From: Opitutus sp. GAS368
GTDB lineage: Bacteria; Verrucomicrobiota; Verrucomicrobiia; Opitutales; Opitutaceae
Assembly: GCA_945903465.1 (NCBI GenBank)
Contig: CAMDOF010000065.1
Span: forward strand, 1 to 37,391
Direction of reading: 5' to 3'
Length of the DNA: 37,391 nt
In this document: positions 1 to 8,083 of the stretch, in pieces
Layout: every line of letters starts with the position of its first letter
Position numbering within the stretch: the stretch's first letter is position 1
Position numbers and translations under genes: made by a program
Notes under the pieces: model-generated
What the model was told of the DNA's origin: nothing
Database searches by the model: none
What the model saw: only the letters and a program-made list of their open reading frames with translations

Positions 1-2175
1 TTTTCGCACAACAACGGCATGTCCAACAACGAGGGTGGATTTTACGCCCGCATGCGGACGCGCGTGCTGGAGCGCAATCCCTCGCTCTTCACCGGGCTGG
101 CGTTTCCGGCCATCGGCGCGAACCTCAATATCCAGCGCGCTGCCGGCGCGACCACAAACCTGCCGATCCTCAACGTGCCTTATGCGTCGGTCCCGCGCAC
201 GTCGAACGGCCTCCTGACAGCATCGCAGCTCATTCCGCAGCTCGATAACGACGCCACGGAAGGGTGGGGCGCGCGCGGCGGGGGCGGCCAGAACTGGACG
301 CGGCAGGAGCAGGGCATTCGCGCCCTCATGACCGAGTTGACGCACCGCTTCACGAAGGAGACGGAGGCGACGCTCCAGGTGAATCTGGCTGAAAATACGG
401 CGTTTGTCCTGGACGGCGAGTTTCTCCAAACCTCGGTGCCGGCCACCAACCCCTACAATCCTTTCGGTACTGCGGCGCTCGGCGCCGCCGGCGTCCCGGT
501 GCTGATCACGACGCGCCTGCACGACACCGCCAACAGCCCGCGCAATACCAAAACCCAAACCTGGAATGTGCTGAGTTCGTTGAAGGGCAGGCTCCCCGGC
601 GAGTGGCGCTGGAACGGCGACGTTTCCTACGGCCACTCCACCCAGAGCCGCCGGTTGAATACAGTCGTGGCGTCGCGCGTGACCTCCGCGCTGGCCGGCA
701 CTCTGCCGGGATTTGTCGGCAAATTCTACAATCCCTTCATCGGGCCCGCCAGCGGCCTCGCCAACGATCCGGCCTTGGTCGCCGAAATCAGCCGTATCAA
801 TGTGCAGGGCGCCAGCACCGGAATGTGGTCGAGCGCCCTGCGGGTCGCCGGGCCGATCCGGTTTCTGCCGCTGGTCGAACCACAGCTATCGGGCGGGGTC
901 CAGTGGCGCACCGACTCGGCTTTCAATGGCCTCAACGGCGACATCGTCGTCGGCACCAATAGCCCGCCCACCGCGACCACGACTCCCGATATCACGCGCG
1001 AGACCTACGCCACCTATGTCGGGGCGACCGTGCCGCTGATCGACGCGAAACGTGCCAAGCCGTTCATGAAGCGGCTGGAGATCACGGGCTCGCGCCGCTA
1101 CGAACACCAAACTGGGGAAGTCGCCGGCGCCGCCACCGCCGCCCTCCGAAAAGGATCCTACGGTAGCACCACCACCGCGACCGGCCTGCGCTTCGAGCCG
1201 ATCACCGGCCTGACCTTCCGCGCGAGCTACGGCGAGGGCTTTACCCCGCCGTCCGTGGGCAGCATCGGGGCCACGTTCATCAGCGAAACTCCGCTGACCA
1301 TCACCGATCCGCGCCGCAACCAACCCTACGCGGTGGCCAACGTCATCAGTGGCGGCAACCCCAACCTCACCCCGGAAACGTCACGGAGTTTCAACTACGG
1401 CGCGGTGTTCCAGCCGCGGTGGCTCACGGGCTTCCGGATCAGCGCAGATTTTTACCGCATCAAGAAGCAGGATCGCATCGTCAACTTGACAACGGCGACC
1501 CTCCTGGCGAACGAAGCGCTGTTCCCCGCCGAGCGGATCACACGGGCCCCACCGACCGCCGCCGACACTGCCGCCGGCCGTCCCGGCGTGATCACCTTCC
1601 TCGACACCACGCCGATCAACTCCACCGAGCTGCTAACCGCGGGCATGGACATCAACGCCAACTACAAGTTTGTGCTCGGCGACAACCGTTTCGATGTGAG
1701 CGCACTCGGGACGTTCGTCGATACTTTCAAAACCCAGCTCGCCATCGGACAGCCCTCGCGCGAGGACGTCGGCTGGCCCTACCGGACGGCGAACGCTCCG
1801 CTGAAACGCCGCGGTAACGCGCGCGTGTTCTGGACCCGCCAGGCCTTCACCGCCGGCGTGACGTGGCGCTACCTTGACTCCTACCAGATTACCACATCTC
1901 CCGCCGTCGATCTCGTCACTGGCGGTCGCGTTACCAGTGCGTCGGAGTTCGACGTTCAGGCCAGTTACCGCTTTCCGTCCGGCAGCGCACGGTCCAGGGC
2001 AGGGCGTTGGCTGGCTCGCACCACGGTCACGATTGGCGCGAGCAACCTGTTCGATCGCGACGTCCCGTTTTACTTCACGGGCATCGCCAGCACCGGGATC
2101 GCCGGCCTTTATTACAGCCCCCTCAGCGATCCGATCCAGCGCTTCGTTTATATGACCGTAAAGAAAAGTTTCTAA
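1..2175 (+). CDS. TonB-dependent outer-membrane receptor, 3' part
   Basis: The frame is open from the first base, so the gene starts upstream of the window and only about 724 C-terminal residues are seen. The visible part is an outer-membrane beta-barrel: alternating aromatic/polar strands, the receptor-typical segment FRASYGEGFTPPSVGS near residue 400, GGNPNLTPETSRSFNYG about 50 residues later, and a C-terminal phenylalanine (VKKSF), the usual barrel-assembly signal. The N-terminal signal peptide, any STN domain and most of the plug lie outside. Such receptors import siderophores, vitamin B12 or oligosaccharides using TonB/ExbBD energy; the substrate cannot be told from the barrel. The next gene encodes a secreted FG-GAP protein on the same strand after about 90 bp, which may be co-transcribed. 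Family call is strong; substrate unknown. Confidence 0.92.
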   Translation, partial: FSHNNGMSNNEGGFYARMRTRVLERNPSLFTGLAFPAIGANLNIQRAAGATTNLPILNVPYASVPRTSNGLLTASQLIPQLDNDATEGWGARGGGGQNWTRQEQGIRALMTELTHRFTKETEATLQVNLAENTAFVLDGEFLQTSVPATNPYNPFGTAALGAAGVPVLITTRLHDTANSPRNTKTQTWNVLSSLKGRLPGEWRWNGDVSYGHSTQSRRLNTVVASRVTSALAGTLPGFVGKFYNPFIGPASGLANDPALVAEISRINVQGASTGMWSSALRVAGPIRFLPLVEPQLSGGVQWRTDSAFNGLNGDIVVGTNSPPTATTTPDITRETYATYVGATVPLIDAKRAKPFMKRLEITGSRRYEHQTGEVAGAATAALRKGSYGSTTTATGLRFEPITGLTFRASYGEGFTPPSVGSIGATFISETPLTITDPRRNQPYAVANVISGGNPNLTPETSRSFNYGAVFQPRWLTGFRISADFYRIKKQDRIVNLTTATLLANEALFPAERITRAPPTAADTAAGRPGVITFLDTTPINSTELLTAGMDINANYKFVLGDNRFDVSALGTFVDTFKTQLAIGQPSREDVGWPYRTANAPLKRRGNARVFWTRQAFTAGVTWRYLDSYQITTSPAVDLVTGGRVTSASEFDVQASYRFPSGSARSRAGRWLARTTVTIGASNLFDRDVPFYFTGIASTGIAGLYYSPLSDPIQRFVYMTVKKSF

Positions 2176-2266
2176 GAGCAGCGTGAGGGCGTGGTTCGTC
2201 CATGCCCAAGGGCGCACACGATGCGCGCCCCGACCCTAGGCACATGCCAGCCGATCCGTAGCAATC

Positions 2267-3454
2267 ATGACACTTCCCTCCTTCTTCCCTTCCACCCGCT
2301 CAGTTCGCCCGCCGGGTTTTTCGTCCGGTGCCATCCTCCTGCTCCTCATCACGGCGTGCCCTGCTCGGTCGGCCGAGGCACGCACCTTTGATCGCGTGAA
2401 GTTGCTCGAAGAAAAGGGTGCGACCTCGGCCAGCGTCAGCCTCGGCGACATCGATCGCGACGGCGACCTCGACATCATACTCGCGCGCGGCCGCCACTGG
2501 CCCCTCGACAACCTCATTCTGCGCAACGACGGGAAGGGCCACTTCACCACGAGCAAACTGCCGGCAGAAGCGGATCGGACTTACTCGGCGGCGCTGGCCG
2601 ATCTGGACGGCGACGGTTCGCTGGATTTGGTCGTGAGCAACGACCGGCCGGACCGCAAGGTGATCTACCTGAATGACGGCCGCGGGAATTTTCGGACCGC
2701 CGGCACCTTCGGACGTCCCGAATGGTCGACCCGCTACATCACCGTCGCCGATCTCAATGGCGATGGCCGCCCCGACATCATCGTCGCAAATCGCTCGAGC
2801 AACCCCGCCAAGCCCGTGCCGTGCTTCGTTTGCCTCAACGACGGGAAGGGCGGGTTTCCAACGGAGATTCCGCTGCCGACCCAATCCGCGACGATCATCG
2901 TCGCGGCGGATTTAGACGGGGATGGAAAAATTGATTTGTTCGTGCCGCACCGTGACGGCGGGCAAAGTCTGATTTTCTGGAATGACGGCACGGGAAAATT
3001 TTCGGCAGCACCCGTGTCGGTGGGCCCGAAACAGTCGACGATCCGGGCCGCCGTCGCGGCGGATGTCGATGGTGACGGGATTGTCGACATCGTCGTCGGC
3101 GATGCGAAAACCGGTATGTTTATCTATCGTGGCAAAGGCCAGCGCGCCTTCGAGGAGCCGTTTCCCATCGGCGACAAATCCGGGGCACCCTATTCGATCG
3201 GCGTCTTGGATATGAATCGCGACGGAAAACTCGATCTCGTGGTCGGGCGGCAAGAGGCGCGCGGATCCGTTTTCTTCAACGCCAGTAGCGTCAAGAAATT
3301 TGCCTTTGAGGAAGCCGCTTGGGGTGACGGGCAAGGCACGGTTTACGGCTTGGCTCTCGGTGATCTCGATGGCGACGGTTGGCCGGATATCGTGGCCGCG
3401 CGTTCTGAAGCGCCGAACGCGATTTGGTTCAGCGGGAGCGTGGTGAAGAAGTGA
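2267..3454 (+). CDS. Secreted FG-GAP/VCBS repeat protein
   Basis: This 395-residue protein begins with a basic stretch and a hydrophobic core (GAILLLLITA) followed by a Cys and a small-residue segment around residues 30-37, so it is probably exported by a signal peptide, possibly of lipoprotein type. The remainder carries seven calcium-binding-like loops of the D-x-D-x-D-G-x-x-D type (for example GDIDRDGDLD, ADLDGDGSLD, ADLNGDGRPD, GDLDGDGWPD) spaced about 45-55 residues apart. Seven copies match one complete seven-bladed integrin-like beta-propeller with nothing else attached. Such proteins act outside the cytoplasm in binding or adhesion; no catalytic domain is visible. The ATG at 2267 precedes the signal peptide directly. 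It follows the TonB receptor on the same strand, which suggests but does not prove a shared surface function. Confidence 0.85.
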   Translation: MTLPSFFPSTRSVRPPGFSSGAILLLLITACPARSAEARTFDRVKLLEEKGATSASVSLGDIDRDGDLDIILARGRHWPLDNLILRNDGKGHFTTSKLPAEADRTYSAALADLDGDGSLDLVVSNDRPDRKVIYLNDGRGNFRTAGTFGRPEWSTRYITVADLNGDGRPDIIVANRSSNPAKPVPCFVCLNDGKGGFPTEIPLPTQSATIIVAADLDGDGKIDLFVPHRDGGQSLIFWNDGTGKFSAAPVSVGPKQSTIRAAVAADVDGDGIVDIVVGDAKTGMFIYRGKGQRAFEEPFPIGDKSGAPYSIGVLDMNRDGKLDLVVGRQEARGSVFFNASSVKKFAFEEAAWGDGQGTVYGLALGDLDGDGWPDIVAARSEAPNAIWFSGSVVKK

Positions 3455-3513
3455 GGCCACCCGAGTGAATCGTGCCCCGAAGAACCCAATTTGAGAACCG
3501 TGGTCGGTCAGGT

Positions 3514-3795
3514 GTGCGTGTCATCTCGCGGAAAAAATTCAAGGAATTCTAGGAGAAGCCCGCCGAGGCTGAACAACCGCTCAAAGCTTGGTTTCACGAA
3601 ACCAAGCAAGCCAACTGGAAATCGTGCACCGACCTCCGAGCCCGCCACCGCTCCGCCGACTTTCCGCCCGGCAATCGGGTCGCCCTTAACCTCAAGGGCA
3701 ACACCGACCGCCTCATCGTTCGCCGCCATTTCAACACCGGCATCGCCTTCATCCGCTTTTTCGGCACTCACGCCGACTACGGCAAAATCGATGCC
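3514..3795 (+). pseudogene. higB: HigB-type mRNA interferase toxin, nonsense-mutated
   Basis: Translation from GTG 3514 gives VRVISRKKFKEF, a TAG stop at 3550-3552, then EKPAEAEQPLKAWFHETKQA and, further on, FIRFFGTHADYGKIDA. These are the successive conserved blocks of the HigB family of ribosome-dependent mRNA interferases, and the stop falls where the family has Trp (FWE), so a single TGG-to-TAG change explains it. The expected HigB stop before higA is also missing: the frame now runs straight into the antitoxin sequence. The gene cannot make a full toxin unless the amber codon is read through. Together with the frameshift in higA this is a dead toxin-antitoxin pair. Confidence 0.8.
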
Positions 3796-3816
3796 CCGCC
3801 GTCTGCTTACTCTCCT

Positions 3817-4244
3817 GCCATAAAACCCAAAGTCCTTAAAACCGAGCGTGATTACCAAGCGGGTCTCGCCTACGTCGAGTGCTTGCTGCTTCAGCCCGCG
3901 GCCGATGAGGCTGAACTCAAACGGTGGTCGCTGCTCGTGGAAAACTACGAAGAATTTCCTTTCCCCATCGCCACGCCCGCCCCCATCGCAGCCATCCGGT
4001 TCCAGCTTGGTCATGCCGGCCGCCCAACCGCCGGCCGGCTCCCTTACCTCAGAGAAAAAGCAAGATTTCCGAGATCATTAACCGGAAGCGCCCGCTCAGC
4101 CTGACGATGATCCGGGCGCTGCAGGACGGCCTGAAAGTTTCCGCCGCCGGCCTCTTGCAAAAGTCAACCGAGCCGACGATCCGCCCGCGCCCAACCAATC
4201 TCCGGCGCAGAGCCCACCGCCGAAATCACCTCGTCGCCGCTTGA
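3817..4244 (+). pseudogene. higA: HigA-type antitoxin, frameshifted
   Basis: The first part, in the same frame as the higB relic, reads IKPKVLKTERDYQAGLA and then LLVENYEEFPFPIATPAPIA, which is the N-terminal region of the HigA antitoxins that carry a C-terminal helix-turn-helix. After LPYL (about 4050) the homology jumps to another frame: KSKISEIINRKRPLSLTMIR continues to LLQKS at about 4166. A small indel near 4045-4055 therefore separates the two halves; the second frame stays open to a stop at 4242-4244, longer than the family usually extends. The DNA-binding half is intact as sequence but out of frame with the toxin-binding half. Confidence 0.78.
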
Positions 4245-4436
4245 GGCAAAGCCCCGCGTCCATCCCCATGCATCGGCCCTTCCCACCTGGCGAAATCCGG
4301 TATGATCCGCCGAGATCGGTGACTCCTGGGACGATTCCCTGTGGGCCCGATCCGAAGGGTTCAAACTTTGGGACTGCCGCTGACTCCGCGCTTGCGCCGG
4401 GCGGGGAGCTTCGTGAGGTTAGGTCGCATTGCCCTC

Positions 4437-4517
4437 GCCCGGGTGGTGGAATGGCAGACACGAAGGTCTTAGAAGCCTTTGCCGTAAGGTGTGCAGGTTC
4501 GAGTCCTGTCCCGGGCA
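4437..4517 (+). tRNA. tRNA-Leu (anticodon UAG)
   Basis: The acceptor stem GCCCGGG (4437-4443) pairs with CCCGGGC (4510-4516), with discriminator A at 4517. The anticodon arm AAGGT-CTTAGAA-GCCTT has a T-G closing pair and anticodon TAG, which reads CUN leucine codons. A short variable arm (GCC-GTAA-GGT) and a T-arm GCAGG-TTCGAGT-CCTGT follow, as expected for a class II tRNA-Leu. CCA is not encoded. No repeated 3' end of this tRNA was found elsewhere in the window, so it does not look like the target of the nearby accessory DNA. Confidence 0.95.
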
Positions 4518-4961
4518 CTCTTTCGTCTTGTTTGGCCCCACTGGGGAAATGCCGAGGGCAGGGGGCGGTAGAATTCGCATCGGATGCTCGTGGACGTTTT
4601 CATCGGGCACCTCCGAATCCCCCTCCCCCCCACGCCCATCCAGAACCCAACATCATAGGATTTTCAGACGAGCAAACGGAGATTTGCCGGGAGGACAGTT
4701 TCAGACGCAAGGCGATCGGAATCATGGCTGCGCAGATCCGCGAAAAAAGCCGCAGGCCGTTGTAAAGCGATCGTTCACGACCGCGGTCGCGATGCTCTCC
4801 TTCAATGCCTGCCAGTGGAATTCCCAGCCCATCACCGGAAAGCTCGCGATGATCCTCCGCTCTTCGTGTGGCGCGCTTTTGGCGGCAATCAAGCCATCCC
4901 CCATCTCGCGGTTAGCCGATCTTCCGGCGACCAGGGTTCCTCTCGCCTTTAGTCCTCCGAC
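4518..4961. other. Non-coding stretch after tRNA-Leu
   Basis: I see no convincing gene here. The minus strand holds an open frame of 88 codons (4722-4988) whose first codons belong to the DUF433 relic described separately; the remainder contains EERRIIASFPVMGWEFHWQA, which looks protein-like but matches no family I recognise. It may be the tail of a second broken gene that was partnered with the DUF433 protein. Confidence 0.4.
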
Positions 4962-5072
4962 GAGGCTGCGCTGAGCATGGTCCAACACCGCCTCGACCTA
5001 GGCTCGCTTCACTCCGGGAACCCATTCCAGAAAATCTTCGACCGTCGCTCCGCTCTCGAGGTTCTACTCCGA
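4962..5072 (-). pseudogene. DUF433 antitoxin-like C-terminal relic
   Basis: Reading the minus strand gives SE, a stop (5064-5066), NLESGATVEDFLEWVPGVKR-A, a second stop (4998-5000), then VEAVLDHAQRSL. This matches the C-terminal half of DUF433 proteins (pattern SGAT-ED-L---P-L-R--V-A-L-YA), small DNA-binding proteins often paired with PIN-like toxins. Two in-frame stops and the absence of a recognisable N-terminus show that it is dead. A run of 12 G residues (5088-5099) lies just upstream in the sense of this gene and may mark where the reading frame was lost. Confidence 0.6.
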
Positions 5073-5214
5073 GGAAACTGGATTTGCGGGGGGGGGGGGC
5101 TGGTTTTGCCGGCATTGCGATACCCCCAATCAGGGTATGCCCGGCCATCGCTCCGGGCTGGCGTCAATCAACTGAAAACTTAAAGCCCGCCCCTTTTCGG
5201 ATCGGCGCAGATCT

Positions 5215-6240
5215 TCAGGGAGATCGGATCCGGGAGGTTTTTTTTCCCCGTCCCGGGAGAAAGCCAACAGAGTCAGTCCTTGGGGTTTTGACGAGCAGGG
5301 ATTGCATCCGTTGGTCAGGTTTTCGCTGCCAGGCGGCGACCTTGCGGCTGACTTCGTGGAGATTACCCATCTGCATGGTTTCGGCCAGCCACCGGTTGGT
5401 CACCGTGCTGCGGCGTTTCAGTTCGGCGGCGATCGCCAGCTTCCAGTCCGCTGATTTTCCTTCCACCAGATTCGCCTCGGTCCTTCCCACCGCCTTGAGC
5501 AGCCCGGTCAGGCAGCCCGACCATTCGGCCTCTCTCGCCTCCTCAAGATCGCCGTCCCTCGCGGGCCTGTCCAGTCGCTCCCGGTACTCCTGCAACAAGG
5601 TCTGCTTAAACCCGATGGTGCCGATCGCCCAGCCCTTCGACATGGCGTCGAACCGCAGTTTCTGCTGCTCCGCTTCGTCCTCGGCCAACCAGGCCAGGTA
5701 TGCGGTGTACCTGCGGACACCCGCCGCCGTATCGGCCAGCTGGCCCCCCGCCCGCAACGCCCCCGCCGGATCGTACCATTCCGGACGGAGCTTGCGGTTA
5801 ACCAACCAGAAAAAACTCGACCACCGCCAATGGCCCAATTCCTCCATCCGACACGCCTTCGCCCGCACCGGATTGAGATGAATATAGTGGCTCAAAGCCC
5901 CCAAACCGGCGCCCGACTCAACGTGCAGACTTTTATAGCGGCCTTGAAACACGTGCCCATGCTTCCGGCGCAACCGGTTGAATCGCATCGAAAATGTGGT
6001 CTGCAGCCATTGCATTCCGGCCGCGAGGTTTTTCCGCGGTGTCTCCAGCGCCAGATGATACTGATTGCGCCTGATGCACCAGGCGTGGACACGCCAGCCG
6101 TTCTTCACGCACGCCTCCCCCAGGCACTTCAAGAATGCGAGCCTCGCCCCGTCCGACCGAAAGATATCGGCCCGGAAATTGCCGCGATTGATAATATGAT
6201 ACAATCCACCCTCAGCCTCCAAGCGCGGTTTTCTTGCCAT
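5215..6240 (-). CDS. RAYT-like HUH transposase with degenerate HUH motif
   Basis: This 341-residue protein belongs to the Y1_Tnp/REP-associated transposase group: N-terminal YHIINRGNFRADIF (residues 14-27), a core with GMQWLQ...RFNRLRR and VFQGRYKSLHVE, then HYIHLNPVRAK, and a long C-terminal extension ending with a helix-turn-helix-like NRWLAETMQMGN segment typical of the roughly 330-residue subfamily. The metal-binding HUH motif should read HxH as in the copy at 19816 (N-H60-F-H62), but here it is N-Q60-Y-H62, losing one ligand. The helix that usually supplies the nucleophilic Tyr reads TTFSMRFN, without Tyr. The reading frame is nevertheless fully open, which suggests recent decay or retention without canonical nicking activity. 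Its 5' side abuts the 266-bp hairpin repeats at 6311-7060. Confidence 0.8.
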   Translation of the reverse strand: MARKPRLEAEGGLYHIINRGNFRADIFRSDGARLAFLKCLGEACVKNGWRVHAWCIRRNQYHLALETPRKNLAAGMQWLQTTFSMRFNRLRRKHGHVFQGRYKSLHVESGAGLGALSHYIHLNPVRAKACRMEELGHWRWSSFFWLVNRKLRPEWYDPAGALRAGGQLADTAAGVRRYTAYLAWLAEDEAEQQKLRFDAMSKGWAIGTIGFKQTLLQEYRERLDRPARDGDLEEAREAEWSGCLTGLLKAVGRTEANLVEGKSADWKLAIAAELKRRSTVTNRWLAETMQMGNLHEVSRKVAAWQRKPDQRMQSLLVKTPRTDSVGFLPGRGKKTSRIRSP

Positions 6241-6310
6241 TCCTTCAGCTCTTCAACTCTTCGCTCTCCGTCAACCCCAAACCCCAAAGCCTGACCCTCT
6301 TTTCCGAACC

Positions 6311-7060
6311 GTGCCCCACGTCGCGCATTGCTCCTCGGTCGCGGGGCGACAAGAGTGTCGCCCATCCGACGGACCGGCGACACTCCTGTCGCCGATGGTG
6401 GCCACGAAGGCGTGCTTCGCTCCCTCACCACCCACCATCCCAAGAAACAGCTTCTGTAAGTCGTTGGTAGAAAAGAAATCTGTTTCTTCCCGTCGGGGCC
6501 AAAACTTGTTTTGGTGGGTGGCCTCTCATGCAGCAGGGGCGACAAGAGTGTCGCCCATCCGACGGACCAGCGACCGTGCCCCACGTCGCGCATTGCTCCT
6601 CGGTCGCGGGGCGACAAGAGTGTCGCCCATCGCGACGGACCGGCGACACTCCTGTCGCCGATGGTGGCCACGAAGGCGTGCTTCGCTCCCCCACCACCCA
6701 CCATCCCAAGAAACAGCTTCTGCAAGTCGTTGGTGGGCGTTGAAAGCTGTTTCTTCCCGTCGGTGCCAAAACTTGTTTTGGTGGGTGGCCTCTCATGCAG
6801 CAGGGGCGACAAGAGTGTCGCCCATCCGACGGACCAGCGACCGTGCCCCACGTCGCGCATTGCTCCTCGGTCGCGGGGTGACAAGAGTGTCGCCCATCCG
6901 ACGGACCGGCGACACTCCTGTCGCCGATGGTGGCCACGAAGGCGTGCTTCGCTCCCCCCCCCTCACCATCCCAAGAACCCGCTTCTGCAAGTCGTTGGTG
7001 GGCCTGGAAAGCTGTTTCTTCCCGTCGGGGCCAAAACTTGTTTTGGTGGGTGGGCTTCTA
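6311..7060. repeat. About 2.8 tandem copies of a 266-bp hairpin-rich repeat
   Basis: Copies begin at 6311, 6576 and 6843 (periods 265 and 267), each starting GTGCCCCACGTCGCGCATTG. Every unit holds several perfect hairpins: GGGCGACA-AGAG-TGTCGCCC (6344, 6537, 6609, 6804, and a one-mismatch version at 6876), CGGCGACA-CTCC-TGTCGCCG (6375, 6641, 6907), CCAAAACTTGTTTTGG, and in the second unit a spaced pair AAGAAACAGCTT / AAGCTGTTTCTT. The 8-bp stems with 4-nt loops have the architecture of REP/BIME elements, and the neighbour is a RAYT-like gene, the known partner class for REP sequences. Long open frames cross the repeats in several frames but are by-products of the repeat. Confidence 0.9.
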
Positions 7061-7555
7061 AAAAACTCCCTTTGATAATCGCTTGGGCGCAATGTTGACC
7101 CTGTTTCTTTCTGTCACGGCCAGAATCCGATTCTGGGGCGGGGGCTGATAAGAAACTGGATTGCAAAAAATGTCGCCGTCGAAGCGGTCTGCGTGAGCGC
7201 GGGATTCTCATGCAAGCCGGCTTAGTTGATTTCCCCTGCTGCGCGCCCCAGGCAGCTCGTCCGCCGTGAAGCTTGCCTCGATCCGTCCGTTCGCGACCGG
7301 CCGGCCGGCGTCTAAGACGATGCGTTCGCCTTTCGCTCCCGTGGGCATCCAGCCGTTCCGCCCCACGCCTCCGCTCACCTGGCCCGGCCCGGCCGGTGCC
7401 CCGGGTAGGGCCGCGACCCGTGGCGAAGATTTCAACCGGCGGCTCCTGCGCTATGGCATCGAGCGCCTCCTCCCTCGGTTCGGTCTTCGGCAAGGACCGA
7501 AAGGGCAATTCAACCTATTACCCGGGGAACAACGCCGACACCGCTTGAACAACGG
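7061..7555. other. Non-coding stretch, possible gene debris
   Basis: No convincing gene. On the minus strand 7208-7435 an open frame reads GERIVLDAGRPVANGRIEAS near its end, protein-like in composition but not assignable. The 3' edge merges into the sigma-factor relic that starts near 7556. Confidence 0.4.
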
Positions 7556-7990
7556 CATCAGCGTCTTGCCGGATGCGCCGCGATTGACGCCCTCCCGGCG
7601 GGCTGCCGGGAGCGCGTGATTCTGCGAAAATTCAAGCTCCTCTCCGTCCGCGAAACGGCGCTCCAACTCGGCCTGAAAGAGGCCACGGTGGAAATGCAAC
7701 TCTCCCTGGGCAACGCCCGGATCCGCGCCCACCTCGCCGCGCACCCGCACTTCGTGGCGAATCCCCCGACTGGCGTTTTCGTCGACCCCCCCCTGCGCGA
7801 CGTGGTGGCGCTGATGCACCAGCACAACGCGCGCACGGTTATCCTCGGCGACACTACCGTGGGGTAGATCCGCGTGAGCGGCATTTTGAGTGCAGATAAA
7901 TTGGCCGCTCTCGCGGAGATACTGGAAACCGAATTCCAGGTTCGTGCGGAACGTCATCCGGATAAAATCGTGCTGCGCAGCAAGGGATAG
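7556..7990 (+). pseudogene. ECF sigma region 4 fused to FecR C-terminus (relic)
   Basis: One frame reads AIDALPAGCRERVILRKFKL, then VRETALQLGLKEATVEMQLS, matching region 4 of FecI-type ECF sigma factors (helix-turn-helix that binds the -35 element). Without a break it continues into VFVDPPLRDVVALMHQHN, a TAG at 7865-7867, and IRVSGILSADKLAALAEILE then FQVRAERHPDKIVLRSKG, the C-terminal STN-interacting domain of FecR anti-sigma regulators, ending at TAG 7988-7990. Sigma region 2 and the FecR N-terminus plus membrane segment are gone, so a deletion joined the two genes and a nonsense mutation followed. In intact loci sigma, FecR and an STN-bearing TonB receptor follow each other; the receptor relic lies at 9454. 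Confidence 0.72.
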
Positions 7991-8083
7991 GAGCGGCCTC
8001 GCCTCGCTCCGTGCGCGGGTTCCGGCTGCGAGACACGGTTGACTTGACCTTGCAAATCTTCCAGAGCATGGAAGTAATACAGG

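Noticed and set aside
6311..7060. Overlapping long open frames on both strands read as proteins
   Set aside because: The translations repeat with the 266-bp unit in every frame and show no protein family features; they result from the GC-rich hairpin repeats lacking stops.
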